64,000 bases of DNA from Duncaniella muricolitica (GCA_025808375.1 CP061009.1:2294001-2358000); one strand, 5' to 3'. Positions 8,884 to 18,301 are shown, numbered from the stretch's first letter. Notes: generated from the sequence alone by a model not told the origin. A program made the numbers and translations.

Positions 8884-10014
8884 TCAGAATTCCTGAACAT
8901 TCATCGGCATGAGGAGCATAGTGAGCTTGGTGTCAGCCTTATCCTCAATAGGCACGATAACCGCCGGACGGGAGGGGTCGGCCAGACGGAAGATGATGTC
9001 GTCGGTCCACAATACCGAAGCGAGTTCGGTAAGATAGCTTGAACTGAATCCTATGATCATCTCGCTTCCTGTAAAGTCTGATGCAAGCGTCTCATATCCC
9101 GATGTGTTATACTCGTTGTCCGAAGCCTTGATGGTAAGTTTGTCGGGGGTTACGCGGAATTTTATCAGGCCGTGTCCTTCATCCACAAAGAGGCTCACAC
9201 GACGCACTGCGGTGGTAAACTGGTGGCGGTTGATGGTGAGTGTATAGGGATTGTTTTCAGGAATCACTCGTGTATAATCGGGGAAACGGCCCTTGATGAG
9301 ACGGCTGTCAAAAGTGAATGTGTCGGTCTCGAATGTAACTCCGCGTTCAGGATCGAGAGTGACGGTAACCTCCTCGTCCTTGCTGAACACAGAGCGAAAC
9401 ACATTGGTAGACTTATTGGGAAGGATAAACGAGCCTTCGATACCCGAAGCTATGCTGTTGTCCTCAAATTTCACAAGTTTGTGCGTGTCAGTAGCCACAA
9501 ATATGAGACGGTCGGGCTTGATGTCCCAATATACACCGGTCATCTGCGGACGGAGCATGTCAGTGCCGGCGGCAAACGAGGTATATTCCAAGCCACGGAG
9601 CAACGACGAGCCGGAGGTCTTGAATGTCTTCGCGCCTTCCTGAGCCACCTTCTTAAGCACAGGATAATCCTTACCGGGAAGTCCCATGAACTTATACGAA
9701 CCGTTGGGATGAGTCATCTCCACTGTCAATGTGGCATCATCCACGTTGAAATTAAGCTCCTGCTCGGGCATTACGCGGAGCAACTCTACGACTCTGCGGG
9801 CGTCGATACAAAAATCACCTTCACCCTCCACATCCATAATGGGTATACGGGCACACAGCGTGTTTTCACCGTCACAAGCAGTAATGGTGAGCACATTTCC
9901 CTTTATCGAAAACAGGAAATTATTGAGAATGGTAATCGCATTTTTGGCGTTGATGACTTTGCTAACCGCCGATGCAAACGAGTGGAGAGTCTTGCTGGGG
10001 ACTGTATATTTCAT
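8884..10014 (-). CDS. dnaN: DNA polymerase III beta sliding clamp
   Basis: A 376-aa protein beginning MKYTVPSKTLHSFASAVSKV, with the three clamp domains in the usual length and the C-terminal end IVPIEDKADTKLTMLLMPM. The clamp tethers polymerase III and many partners to DNA. The frame is open to 10074, but the ATG at 10014 matches known clamp N-termini and lies 58 bases from a strong promoter-like -7 box. First gene of the leftward unit. dnaA is not in the window, so this is not the usual dnaA-dnaN origin arrangement. Confidence 0.97.
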   Translation of the reverse strand: MKYTVPSKTLHSFASAVSKVINAKNAITILNNFLFSIKGNVLTITACDGENTLCARIPIMDVEGEGDFCIDARRVVELLRVMPEQELNFNVDDATLTVEMTHPNGSYKFMGLPGKDYPVLKKVAQEGAKTFKTSGSSLLRGLEYTSFAAGTDMLRPQMTGVYWDIKPDRLIFVATDTHKLVKFEDNSIASGIEGSFILPNKSTNVFRSVFSKDEEVTVTLDPERGVTFETDTFTFDSRLIKGRFPDYTRVIPENNPYTLTINRHQFTTAVRRVSLFVDEGHGLIKFRVTPDKLTIKASDNEYNTSGYETLASDFTGSEMIIGFSSSYLTELASVLWTDDIIFRLADPSRPAVIVPIEDKADTKLTMLLMPMNVQEF

Positions 10015-10071
10015 ATTGGTTACTGGTATTTTAGACTTGTTTTTACCGATAGCGATACAGCTATCAACATG

Positions 10072-10102
10072 CAAAGATAGACATTTTTCAGAAACCTTGC
10101 AA
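10072..10102 (-). promoter_or_regulatory. Bacteroidetes-type promoter of the dnaN unit
   Basis: On the minus strand TTG (10102-10100), a 20-base spacer and TATCTTTG (10079-10072) match the phylum consensus TTG-N19-21-TAnnTTTG. The -7 box lies 58 bases before the dnaN ATG. Confidence 0.75.
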
Positions 10103-10194
10103 TAAAGGCGACACTCGTTTTAAGGCTGATTTTCCCGACCACGTCATCTGACAATTTTATTCACATTTATTATATATTTTAGAGAAAATAATCG

Positions 10195-10202
10195 TACCTT
10201 TG
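10195..10202 (+). promoter_or_regulatory. Candidate -7 box (TACCTTTG) for the YidE-type transporter gene
   Basis: TAnnTTTG at 10195-10202, 75 bases before the ATG at 10277. No clear TTG at the expected distance, so only the -7 element is supported. It lies back to back with the dnaN promoter. Confidence 0.5.
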
Positions 10203-10276
10203 CACCTTGAAAAAACAAGTCCACTCCTCTAGTCTATTGCATATAATCGTAAAAAAGATTTATAATCAAGTAATTC

Positions 10277-11926
10277 ATGGAATGGTTAATTAATCTAATC
10301 GGACCGGGTCACACCGAGCTTGCGAGTACGCTTGTGCTCTACTCGTTCGTGATAGCGGCCGGCATCTTCTTGGGCAAGCTCAAGATAGGTGGCATCTCAC
10401 TTGGCGTGACATTCGTGCTATTTGTGGGAATCGTAATGGGACATTTCGGCTATGAAGTCAATGCCGAAGTACTCAAGTTTGTGAGAGAATTTGGCCTTAT
10501 TCTCTTTATTTTCGCCATCGGTATCCAGGTAGGTCCCGGATTCTTCTCTTCATTCAAGAAAGGAGGCGTCCTGCTCAACGGCCTTGCGGTGTTGATAATC
10601 CTGCTCAACGTCGCCATTGTGCTATGCATCTTCTATATCGACGGCAACACAAGCATCTCGGCTCTCGTAGGCGTGATGTCGGGTGCGGTAACCAACACTC
10701 CCGGTCTCGCCGCCGCTCAGCAGACCGCAGGCTCCACCGAGGCCATCAACATCATGGCCATGGGTTATGCAGCCGCCTACCCCCTTGGCGTCATCGGCAT
10801 CATCACATCGATGCTTGTGCTTAAAGCTGTGTTCCGCATCAACACCGAAGACGAAATCAAGGCTATCGAGAACGAGATGGAGGGCTCTATGCAGAAACCG
10901 CTCATCGTGTCGTTTGAAGTGACCAACAAATTGATTGACGGCAAGACCCTCTATGAATTGCACCAGATCCTTGACTGCGACTTTGTCGTGTCACGACTCA
11001 TGGGTGCCGACAACAAGGTGATAATCCCTACCTCCAAGACCGTGCTCCACGTCGGTGACAAAATCGTAGCTGTACTCGGTCCGAGCGATGAAATGAAATT
11101 CCAGGGAGTCATCGGCCACGAAATCCAGATGGACTGGGAGGAAGTACAGAGCACCGTGCTTTCACGCCGCATAGTCGTGACCCAAAGCAAATATAACGGC
11201 ATTACCCTCGGTTCGCTCCGCCTCCACACAGCCTATTCTCTCAACTGCACACGCGTCAACCGTGCCGGCGTAGATCTTCTGGCATCACCCTCACTCCGAC
11301 TTCAGGTAGGTGACCGGCTCGTAGTGGTAGGTGACCCCAACGACATCGAACGTCTGGCCACACGCCTTGGCAACTCTATGAAGCGTCTCAACCAACCCAA
11401 CCTTATCACCATATTCGTCGGTATAATGTTCGGTATAATCGTCGGCTCCATCAATGTCGGTTTCGGCATGAAACTCGGCCTGGCCGGCGGACCGCTTGTG
11501 GTGGCCATTCTCATAAGCAGATTTGGCTACAAGTTCAAGCTCGTTACATACACATCATCATCGGCGTCATTGCTAATGCGAGAGCTGGGTATATGTCTCT
11601 TCCTTGCATCCGTTGGCATTTCGTCAGGCAAAGGCTTTGCCGATACAGTGTTCAACACCACAGGTATGTGGTGGGTTATCTGGGGCTTCATAATTACTTT
11701 TGTTCCCCTCATCATCGTATCATTCATCGCCCGTGGTGTCTACAAGATCAACTATCTCACCATTATGGGACTTGTGTCCGGCGGTTGCACCGACCCCCCT
11801 GCCCTCGCCTATGCCAACAACTCGACCGGCAGTGACGCCCCCGCGGTAGCCTACTCCACCGTTTACCCGCTCACAATGTTCCTCCGAGTAGTAGCAGCCC
11901 AGGCACTGATACTTTGCTTGTTCTAA
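10277..11926 (+). CDS. Putative transporter of the AspT/YidE family with two TrkA-C domains
   Basis: A 549-aa inner-membrane protein. Two membrane halves of about five helices each flank a soluble middle (residues about 195-370) that holds two TrkA-C-type domains (GDKIVAVLGPSDE and GDRLVVVGDPND). Each half has a glycine/threonine-rich signature: SGAVTNTPGLAAA in the first and SGGCTDPPALAYA in the second, typical of aspartate:alanine exchanger-like proteins. The substrate is unknown. It is a single-gene unit, between a promoter-like box and a strong hairpin. Confidence 0.9.
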   Translation: MEWLINLIGPGHTELASTLVLYSFVIAAGIFLGKLKIGGISLGVTFVLFVGIVMGHFGYEVNAEVLKFVREFGLILFIFAIGIQVGPGFFSSFKKGGVLLNGLAVLIILLNVAIVLCIFYIDGNTSISALVGVMSGAVTNTPGLAAAQQTAGSTEAINIMAMGYAAAYPLGVIGIITSMLVLKAVFRINTEDEIKAIENEMEGSMQKPLIVSFEVTNKLIDGKTLYELHQILDCDFVVSRLMGADNKVIIPTSKTVLHVGDKIVAVLGPSDEMKFQGVIGHEIQMDWEEVQSTVLSRRIVVTQSKYNGITLGSLRLHTAYSLNCTRVNRAGVDLLASPSLRLQVGDRLVVVGDPNDIERLATRLGNSMKRLNQPNLITIFVGIMFGIIVGSINVGFGMKLGLAGGPLVVAILISRFGYKFKLVTYTSSSASLLMRELGICLFLASVGISSGKGFADTVFNTTGMWWVIWGFIITFVPLIIVSFIARGVYKINYLTIMGLVSGGCTDPPALAYANNSTGSDAPAVAYSTVYPLTMFLRVVAAQALILCLF

Positions 11927-11953
11927 GCAACAGCTACAATTACAATATAGTAT

Positions 11954-12005
11954 TAAGATAAAAGATCTTGTGTCACAGTGAAATGACACAAGATCTTTTA
12001 TCTTA
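11954..12005. terminator. Bidirectional terminator, 22-bp perfect stem
   Basis: The arms 11954-11975 and 11984-12005 are perfectly complementary around an 8-base loop. The stem begins with A-rich and ends with T-rich sequence on both strands, so it can stop the transporter gene from the left and the efflux operon from the right. Confidence 0.85.
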
Positions 12006-12022
12006 TTCTAATGAATAATTTT

Positions 12023-12943
12023 TCAGTCTGTCGCAGCGCGAGACTCCTGCACCCTCACAGCATGCTTGAACATGCGGCGTATAGTACGCCATTTGGGGAA
12101 GAATGCAGCCGGACGCAACGGCCCATAACTGAGCGTGATAATTACAAGCATTGTTATGGCTACTATCAGTAACCAACCGTATATCTCCTTCATCGACACC
12201 ACAAGTGCGTGAACCTGCAACATACCGTAAAGTTCTCCAAACGGCATGTGAACGGCAGCCTGATTGAGATTGGTAAACTCGGCACTTAGCAGAGCGACAT
12301 TCTTGGCCATAGTGTGGCGCAGAAATTCGCCAATCACAGCCGGACCGAATGTCGCACCCATCACAGCTCCGGTAAAACCGTTGATAGTAAGAGCCTGGGG
12401 AAATACAAAGAAGTGTAGCCCACTCTGGACTATAGACGTAAGAAACACTATCGAAATTATCACCGAAGCGGCTCCACGGAAAAAGAGCGGAATAAACAGC
12501 ATCTCTTTCTCAACGCCATAGTCTATCATAAAATAAAAATACGCAAGATAGACCGTTGCGAGACTGAAACCTATGGCTGTCATTGTCTTGTAACGCCAGC
12601 GACGTAAGGCAAACGTAAAATACGTAAGCACCACTCCGGCTATGATTCCGGCAAAGACATACCAATTCAGATCTATCAGGTTAGTCTCGTCAAATCCGAG
12701 CACTGTCGCGGCATAAGTGTGCTCAAATACATGCTCGGTCGCCATCAGCGTAAAAAACACGAGATATATCAACGTCGCACGTATCACGTTACGGTTTGTC
12801 AAAGCCGGGATGGATATATAAGGATGATGAAGAAACGTTGCTCGCCACAAGTTGATAGCGAAACATACAAGACCAAGCAATACGGCTCCGCGTATTTCAA
12901 CAGCATCCCACCAGTCATAAAAAACACCGTAGACACATACAAA
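12023..12943 (-). pseudogene. emrB: EmrB-type MFS drug transporter, C-terminal fragment (cut by IS element)
   Basis: 304 codons of membrane helices that begin at the IS edge with FVCVYGVFYDWW and read to a normal stop. Joined to the fragment at 14319-15014 after removing the IS and one copy of the 6-base target repeat, the frame is continuous (…MCFAFVCVYGVFYDWW…) and gives a 536-aa, about 14-helix DHA2-type transporter. Such pumps work with a membrane fusion protein and an outer-membrane channel, both encoded upstream. The insertion removes about half the helices from the first fragment, so the pump is almost certainly inactive. Confidence 0.92.
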
Positions 12944-12959
12944 CAATGATTCGGTAAAA
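12938..12959. repeat. Left IS end: TACAAA target repeat plus 16-bp inverted repeat
   Basis: Target duplicate 12938-12943 followed by the inverted repeat 12944-12959. It is matched at 14303-14324. Confidence 0.9.
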
Positions 12960-14318
12960 TTTGAGGTTGTTCAGCCTTGGCTAAGCCGCTAACTGAGCCA
13001 ACCGATGATTTATTTTCTTAATTATTTTGAGATGCGGAGATTTTCCGCAAGTCGAAATAATTGTTGAGGCGATATAAGATTCAAACATAAGCCGTTTGAA
13101 CTGCGCTACCGAAAGATCCGAATAATCCTTCCTTATGACCTCTTTGCAGACATTGAGGGCTGTGAAGGAAAGATTGAACGCAAAGTCAAGCCGCTCCCTG
13201 TCGCGGGTCTGCTGTGACTGAAGTCCGGTAAACTGCTTGGCATCGCGTATACCGAACTCAATCTGAAAGCGGGTGCGGTAGAAACCGATGATCTTTTCAG
13301 GCCTCATATTGGTGTCGGTAGAGAAGTAAAGAAGAGGCTCTGCGTTTTCAACCGGACAGACCACGATACGGATGTCGCGTTTCAATGCCCTCGAATGTAC
13401 GACCGCCGTGTGACATCGGGTTTTGTTTCCTTTGGAATCCTCATATATGAATGAAGTGAACACGGACATGTCAAGGTTGGAGAAATCCACTTTCTCTCCA
13501 TACTTTTTTTCTTTCTGCCGCGTCTTCGCGGGGCGGAGGAATCCGGTATGGCCAGATACCTCAGATATGAGTTGGCACGTAATCTCCCGACAAATCGAAA
13601 TCCCATGCCAATCACTTCATTTACAAACTCATATTTGGAGAAAAAAAGGCATCGGCAACCAGAATATCCGTCAGTGAGAGCAGCTCTGTCGCCTTTGACC
13701 TGACAAGTGCCACATACCAGCCAAGCATTGACATTTGTTTCTCAGATTCAAGAGTCCTGAAGTTCGGTGACTGGACAGCACCGAGCATCACGCATGTATG
13801 TTTACTCAGACTTATTGCCCCGATCGCCATTATCTCCAGACCGCGTTTGACACGTTGTGCCACCCCAGACCAGAAACGGCCTATGCCATACGTCAGTCTG
13901 CCTGCTTTTGAAATGAACGACGGATCGATTGCCACTGCCATGTCATCGGCCGGCCCAAAACAATCCTGCGCCATACCTATGTTGACTTTCATCCAGTCTA
14001 CGGATGTCTTGAAATTGGAGGCAAAGGTCTTGGCTGTACGACCGCCATAGCGCGACAGCCGGGTAAAATTGACTTTGCCCGGAATCAACGCCACAGTGCG
14101 TATTGTTAAAATCAGCCAGTTGAGGAACCTTTTGCTCATCTTGGTTGTAGTATTTTCAAATACCGACTTACACCGAAAGGTGAAGTCTTTGAGAATCGCC
14201 AATACGTTCATATTGTCTAATGTTTTTATAATGAACGTTTTGGCGATTCATTTGTATTTGACAATTCGATATATTAACTTAAGTTTCAACTACTTCGGTA
14301 ATTTTTACCGAATCATTG
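12944..14318 (-). mobile_element. IS4-family insertion sequence, 1375 bp, inside emrB
   Basis: Bounded by 16-bp perfect terminal inverted repeats (12944-12959 and 14303-14318, CAATGATTCGGTAAAA inward) and flanked by a 6-base direct repeat TACAAA (12938-12943 and 14319-14324). It holds one transposase gene on the minus strand. The perfect repeats and exact target duplication suggest a fairly recent insertion. Family assignment rests on the transposase Y-R-E-K motif. The insertion supplies CAATGA, a near-immediate stop, to the upstream emrB fragment. Confidence 0.93.
12981..14211 (-). pseudogene. IS4-type transposase with two apparent -1 frameshifts at 7-base homopolymers
   Basis: Three overlapping frames make one DDE transposase. 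The first (14211-13621) has the first catalytic Asp (AVAIDPSFIS) and the second (LVADAFF). Reading then continues in other frames (FVNEVIGMGFRFVGRLRA, then DFSNLDMSVFTSF) to the YREK signature YRTRFQIEFGIRDAK near the end. Frame is lost at a run of seven T on the coding strand (plus-strand A run 13642-13648) and at a run of seven A (plus-strand T run 13504-13510). One extra base at each gives exactly 411 codons. This is either real decay, slippage-dependent expression, or a homopolymer sequencing error. Confidence 0.88.
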
Positions 14319-14324
14319 TACAAA
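14303..14324. repeat. Right IS end: 16-bp inverted repeat plus TACAAA target repeat
   Basis: Inverted repeat 14303-14318 followed by target duplicate 14319-14324. It is the exact partner of the left end. Confidence 0.9.
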
Positions 14325-15014
14325 AGCAAAGCACATCATAAAAATGCTCCACAACAAGGCTCCAATCCAGTCTATGCCGAGCAGAGGTATCTGCGGCATG
14401 CCCTTGAATGGCTTGACAAACAAAAGCACCATAATCATGGCGAGAGCCAGGAGCCCGATTATAATCCAATGCATGTATTCCCACTGTGAATAGAAGGCTG
14501 TATATATTGTCGCGACTCCACTCACCAGTATCACTCCATCGACAATCAGATAGACATAGCAGAAAAATATAGCCATATCCCGTACAGGTGTAATCCACAA
14601 CTGGATAGTAGAGTTGCAAACAAATGTCGCCCACATGCGAAACCAACCGGCGATAAAACATGTGGCCACAAGCAGCGGGACATTATGAGTGTGAGCGCAT
14701 ATCCACGTACACACCATCAGCACCGCGCAGCATGTAAGTAATCCCACACGATTGGGGAATCTGAATTTAAGCCTGAACATCACGGCAAAGTTAATGGACA
14801 TACCTATCAGTTTGGCATACCCGACCATGAGTATATCCTCCTGCATAAGAGCGGTAGTGCCCACCATATCGGATGCAGCGGCAAGATATATGCCTCCCGA
14901 AAACTGGACTATCAGTACAAAGAATATGAACAGCCACGGCTTCAGCAGACGCGGGATGTAATCGGGAACGTCGGGGATATTAAACGGTCCCTGTGGTGCA
15001 TGCCAGTCTGCCAT
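14319..15014 (-). pseudogene. emrB: EmrB-type MFS drug transporter, N-terminal fragment (cut by IS element)
   Basis: 232 codons starting MADWHAPQGPFNIP with about seven membrane helices. The reading frame runs into the IS end, which adds one codon and a TGA at 14313-14315. The ATG lies 1 base after the emrA stop, so it was the third gene of the efflux operon. See the C-terminal fragment at 12023-12943 for the reconstruction. Confidence 0.92.
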
Positions 15015-15015
15015 A

Positions 15016-16050
15016 TCAATACTTCACCTCACATTCCACATTCATGCCGGCACGAAGTCGGGCCATATCCCCGGGACTATTGTCGGATGAAAATTCGATT
15101 CGTACGGGAATACGCTGACGCACCTTTACGAAATTGCCGGCAGAATTATCTTGCGGTATGAGCGACAGACTCGCACCCGTAGCCTTTGACAATGCCACAA
15201 CCTTACCGTGAAAAACTACTTCGGGAATAGCATCAACCCGTATCTCCACATCATACCCCGGAGCTATATGTGCGGTCTGAGTCTCCTTATAATTGGCTGT
15301 CACCCATACATCCTGCGAGTCAACAATATCAACCAGATTCAGGCCGGGCTGCACGAGCTGTCCGGCCTGAATCTCCTTACGCGAGGTGTAACCATCACAG
15401 GGCGCGATAATAACGGTGTATGTCAGATTGAGTTCAGCCGTTTCAAGCAGAGCCTTGGCAAGCTCTATGCCGGCATCATTCTGAGCAATGCGCTGACGGG
15501 TCTCGGCCACGACCGACGATGTGGCTGAACGCTGATGGGAAAGCATCTCATAACGCGCCTTTTTAGCTTCATAATCGGTTGTCACCGCGTCATAGCACTG
15601 GCGGGTCACAGCATCCTGTTCCAGCAGTTTGGCATGACGCTCCACTTCTGTAGCCGCATTCTCCATCAGCACCTTGGCCTCGGCTATCGAAGCCTCACTG
15701 ACTGCGACATTGGCGGCAGCCACATTCACGCTTCTGTCGGCCACGCCACGACCGGCTACTGCATTCTGATAGTCGGCACGAGCCTGGGCGAGACGCAGAC
15801 GCATATCCGAGTTATCTATCACCACGAGGGTATCGCCTTTTTTCACATACTCATATTCCTTGAACCGTATTTTCTTGATATAACCCTGCACACGACTGTT
15901 GACAGGCACTATCTGCTGTCTGACCTGCGCATTGTCAGTAAACTCTACATTGCCAAGATGAATAAATTTACCGCACACCCATATGGCGGCGACTGCGATT
16001 ACGGCAAGAGTGATTGTATATGATATAAGTTTTTTTGTACGGTGTTTCAT
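15016..16050 (-). CDS. emrA: EmrA/HlyD-family membrane fusion protein
   Basis: A 344-aa periplasmic adaptor. One N-terminal membrane helix (about residues 9-28), a lipoyl-like half motif (VNSRVQGYIKKIRFKEYEYVKKGD), a long alpha-hairpin (about residues 80-210), the second lipoyl half (TVIIAPCDGYTSRKEIQAGQ) and a beta-barrel end. It bridges an inner-membrane MFS pump to a TolC-type channel. The gene itself is intact, but its pump is IS-split and its channel frameshifted. It overlaps the upstream tolC-like stop by 4 bases (ATGA). Confidence 0.9.
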   Translation of the reverse strand: MKHRTKKLISYTITLAVIAVAAIWVCGKFIHLGNVEFTDNAQVRQQIVPVNSRVQGYIKKIRFKEYEYVKKGDTLVVIDNSDMRLRLAQARADYQNAVAGRGVADRSVNVAAANVAVSEASIAEAKVLMENAATEVERHAKLLEQDAVTRQCYDAVTTDYEAKKARYEMLSHQRSATSSVVAETRQRIAQNDAGIELAKALLETAELNLTYTVIIAPCDGYTSRKEIQAGQLVQPGLNLVDIVDSQDVWVTANYKETQTAHIAPGYDVEIRVDAIPEVVFHGKVVALSKATGASLSLIPQDNSAGNFVKVRQRIPVRIEFSSDNSPGDMARLRAGMNVECEVKY

Positions 16051-17367
16051 ATTTTCCCTGTTGTAAAGAGTAGTTTATAGTAATAATATATGATGTCAAT
16101 ACGGGCATTGACGAGCTTTTGCTCGGCATCAAGTTTTGCGTTGGCTGCATCAAGCAGGTCGGTAATGAGAGCCATGTCCGCACTATAGCGGGTGGACGTT
16201 GTACGATAATTGCGTTCGGCAAGCTCAACACTCTTGTTTTGAGTTTTGAGCTCTTCATAAGCCTCCATATATTTGATATAATCCGCTCTGACGGCAAGCT
16301 CCACCCCTTCGCGGGCTGCGGAAAGACAATCTTCAGCTGTGACTGTAGCCGCACGACTTTTGTCCATAGCCTTATTGGTCTTGAATAGCGACGAGATGTT
16401 ATAGCTTACGCCGACTCCCACATACCAGTAACTAAGATTGCGGTTGATTGGAGGCACCTCTACAAGTATTGGGCCATCCATTGTCCATCCGACCTGCACT
16501 CCCACCTTCGGGAGTTTCTCGGCTTTGACCAGACTCTCTGCTTTACGTGTTATGTCGACATCGGTTCTGGCAAGACGCAACGTCGGTGACGATGCCACAG
16601 CTTCCTGCTGCCATATAGCCTCTCCACTGACAGGAAGCGACCGTGCAAGGATAGTGGTATCGGGCTTCACGACCGTATTTTCAGACAATCCGGCTGTCAC
16701 CACAAGATTATTGTTGAGGATCGCAAGAGTATTATTGATTTTTACCATCTGTAGTTCCAGATTTGACAACAGAAGTTCATAGCGTGTTATGTCGTTCTGC
16801 AAGGCGACACCCTGCTCATACCTCGCCTTCATCTCGGCAAGCATCTTTTCGGCCTGCAATATATTGTTGGACACCACATCGCGCAGAGTTGCAAACCTAT
16901 ATATATCAAGATAGAGACCTGCAATATTGAATCGAAGGTTGTCACGTTGCAGTTCGGTGGCAAACCGCGATGCCGTCGATTTAAGCCGAGACATATCAAT
17001 GGCCGCCGTCACAGCTCCACCTGTATAAACAGGCTGAGTGATATTTACGGACCAACCCCGTCCCAAGATGAGGGATAGGAGCCTTCTGATAATCTGAAAA
17101 ATTTCGTTTGGTTGTAAATCCGTCACCTATAAAACTGAGTGATAGCGACGCATTGATGTCGGGAAGACGACCGTTGTGAGCCACACTTACATCTTTTTCG
17201 GCCTCGGTTTCTGCAGATTTTGACACACGGAGTTGCACACTTTGGGCTTCGGCAATTTCAAAGATTTCTTCTAACGAAATTGTCGTCTGACTTTGCCCCA
17301 TGACGCACACTCCGCCACTCAGCAAGGTTGCGCACAGCAACCCTCTGAGCAATCGGTAATTGTTCAT
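16047..17367 (-). pseudogene. TolC-type outer-membrane efflux protein, frameshifted
   Basis: Two frames together make an outer-membrane efflux protein. The first (17367 leftward) has a signal peptide (MNNYRLLRGLLCATLLSGGV…GQ), TISLEEIFEIAEAQ and about 105 codons of normal sequence. The remainder (to 16047) is in another frame and begins at GWSVNITQPVYTGG. Removing one base in the short run at about 17054-17058 gives 439 aa and the smooth join HLGTGWSVNITQ. The 359-codon downstream frame cannot supply a signal peptide, so a channel is unlikely to be made. First gene of the efflux operon, coupled to emrA by ATGA. Confidence 0.85.
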
Positions 17368-17571
17368 ACGGTTATAAATAATAAAATGTGTGATGATTGA
17401 TTGTATTGTCCGTTTGTTTCAACGACATATATCCACGGACACAGACCGGAAAGCACAATCATTGAGTGCTTTTCCAGTTCTCCTTAAATGCAAAATTTTG
17501 TACCTATGCCTTGCTCTCGCAGGCCTTATTGCTATTCTTCATTATAAAATGGCTCTTTGTGAACCACGCTG

Positions 17572-17579
17572 CAAATGTA
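17572..17579 (-). promoter_or_regulatory. Candidate -7 box (TACATTTG) for the efflux operon
   Basis: TACATTTG on the minus strand at 17579-17572, about 205 bases before the tolC-like ATG. No convincing TTG element upstream, so this is tentative. Confidence 0.4.
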
Positions 17580-17617
17580 CGAAATTTTTTAAGATTTTAG
17601 AAATGTCATAAACTGAC

Positions 17618-17709
17618 AAAAGCCTCAAAAGAGGCTCCACCTGCAATCCAACGCCATGACCATAAGCCGCTTGGACAAATTGCAGACCGAGATTCTTTTT
17701 GAGGCCTTT
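17618..17709. other. Foldable non-coding element between carbonic anhydrase and efflux operon
   Basis: The 377 bases from 17368 to 17744 hold no convincing gene. Within them 17619-17631 pairs with 17695-17709 (GCCTCAAAAG with CTTTTTGAGGC), and an inner stem pairs 17641-17647 with 17679-17685 (CTGCAAT/ATTGCAG), extended by CCAA/TTGG (17648-17651 and 17671-17674). The left arm can instead form its own hairpin, 17621-17626 with 17631-17636. Read on the minus strand that small hairpin is followed by TTTTG, resembling a weak terminator. Strand and role are unknown. Confidence 0.45.
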
Positions 17710-17744
17710 AAACTCTTTTCTCGCGGGAGAATATGCGACTCGGT

Positions 17745-18287
17745 TTATTCTATCAATGTCAATCCACCTGTCACCGAATCCATTATATATCCGGCCACAC
17801 GTATATCAGTCGGCATCAGCGGATGACGGGCTATAAGGTCGACCGTCTCGCTCACAGCCGACGCAGTGTCGTCAAATCCATGCAACCAACTGTCAAGATC
17901 AATACCACAATGTCTCATCAGTGATATATGCTCGTCACTCACTCCGCGCTCACGCATCAACTGAAGCATCTCGGCCGCATCCATGCCCTGCACCCCGCAG
18001 CCCGTATGGCCGATTACCATTATCTCATTAACTCCAAGTTCATACACCGCCACAAGTATCGAGCGGACGGTCGAGTCAAACGGATTAGTGATTACTCCGC
18101 CTGCATTTTTTATCATCTTGACATCGCCGTTACGTATACCCAGAGCCGAAGGCAACAATTCCACCAGACGTGTATCCATGCAAGTGACAATAGCAATACG
18201 TTTGTCGGGATATTTGGACGTTGCAAAACGCTCATAACCCTTACTCTCTACAAACTCTCGGTTGTGTTTAAGTATCTCTTCAATCAT
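17745..18287 (-). CDS. Beta-class carbonic anhydrase
   Basis: A 180-aa zinc enzyme that interconverts CO2 and bicarbonate. The zinc and active-site residues are visible: C36-x-D38-x-R40 (TCMDTR) and H94-x2-C97 (GHTGCG). It is short for the family and matches the compact type common in Bacteroidetes and Gram-positives. No signal peptide, so cytoplasmic. It starts 14 bases after the VanX-type gene and is probably cotranscribed with it. Confidence 0.93.
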   Translation of the reverse strand: MIEEILKHNREFVESKGYERFATSKYPDKRIAIVTCMDTRLVELLPSALGIRNGDVKMIKNAGGVITNPFDSTVRSILVAVYELGVNEIMVIGHTGCGVQGMDAAEMLQLMRERGVSDEHISLMRHCGIDLDSWLHGFDDTASAVSETVDLIARHPLMPTDIRVAGYIMDSVTGGLTLIE

Positions 18288-18301
18288 AGCATTATGAAGT
18301 A

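Noticed and set aside
9172..10080. A 302-codon plus-strand open frame across dnaN
   Set aside because: Antisense to a certain dnaN with no family signature or plausible start context; an artefact of codon usage in the real gene.
8884..10276. Chromosome replication origin near dnaN
   Set aside because: dnaA is not adjacent and no cluster of DnaA-box-like sequences was seen in the 262-base gap upstream.
13642..13648. Classic programmed -1 frameshift site in the transposase
   Set aside because: The T7 run is out of register for a canonical X-XXY-YYZ heptamer (preceded by C), and a second independent shift is also needed, so decay or sequencing error is more likely.
17390..17611. A 73-codon plus-strand open frame in the intergenic stretch
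   Set aside because: No signature, poor composition, and overlaps promoter-like sequence for the efflux operon.
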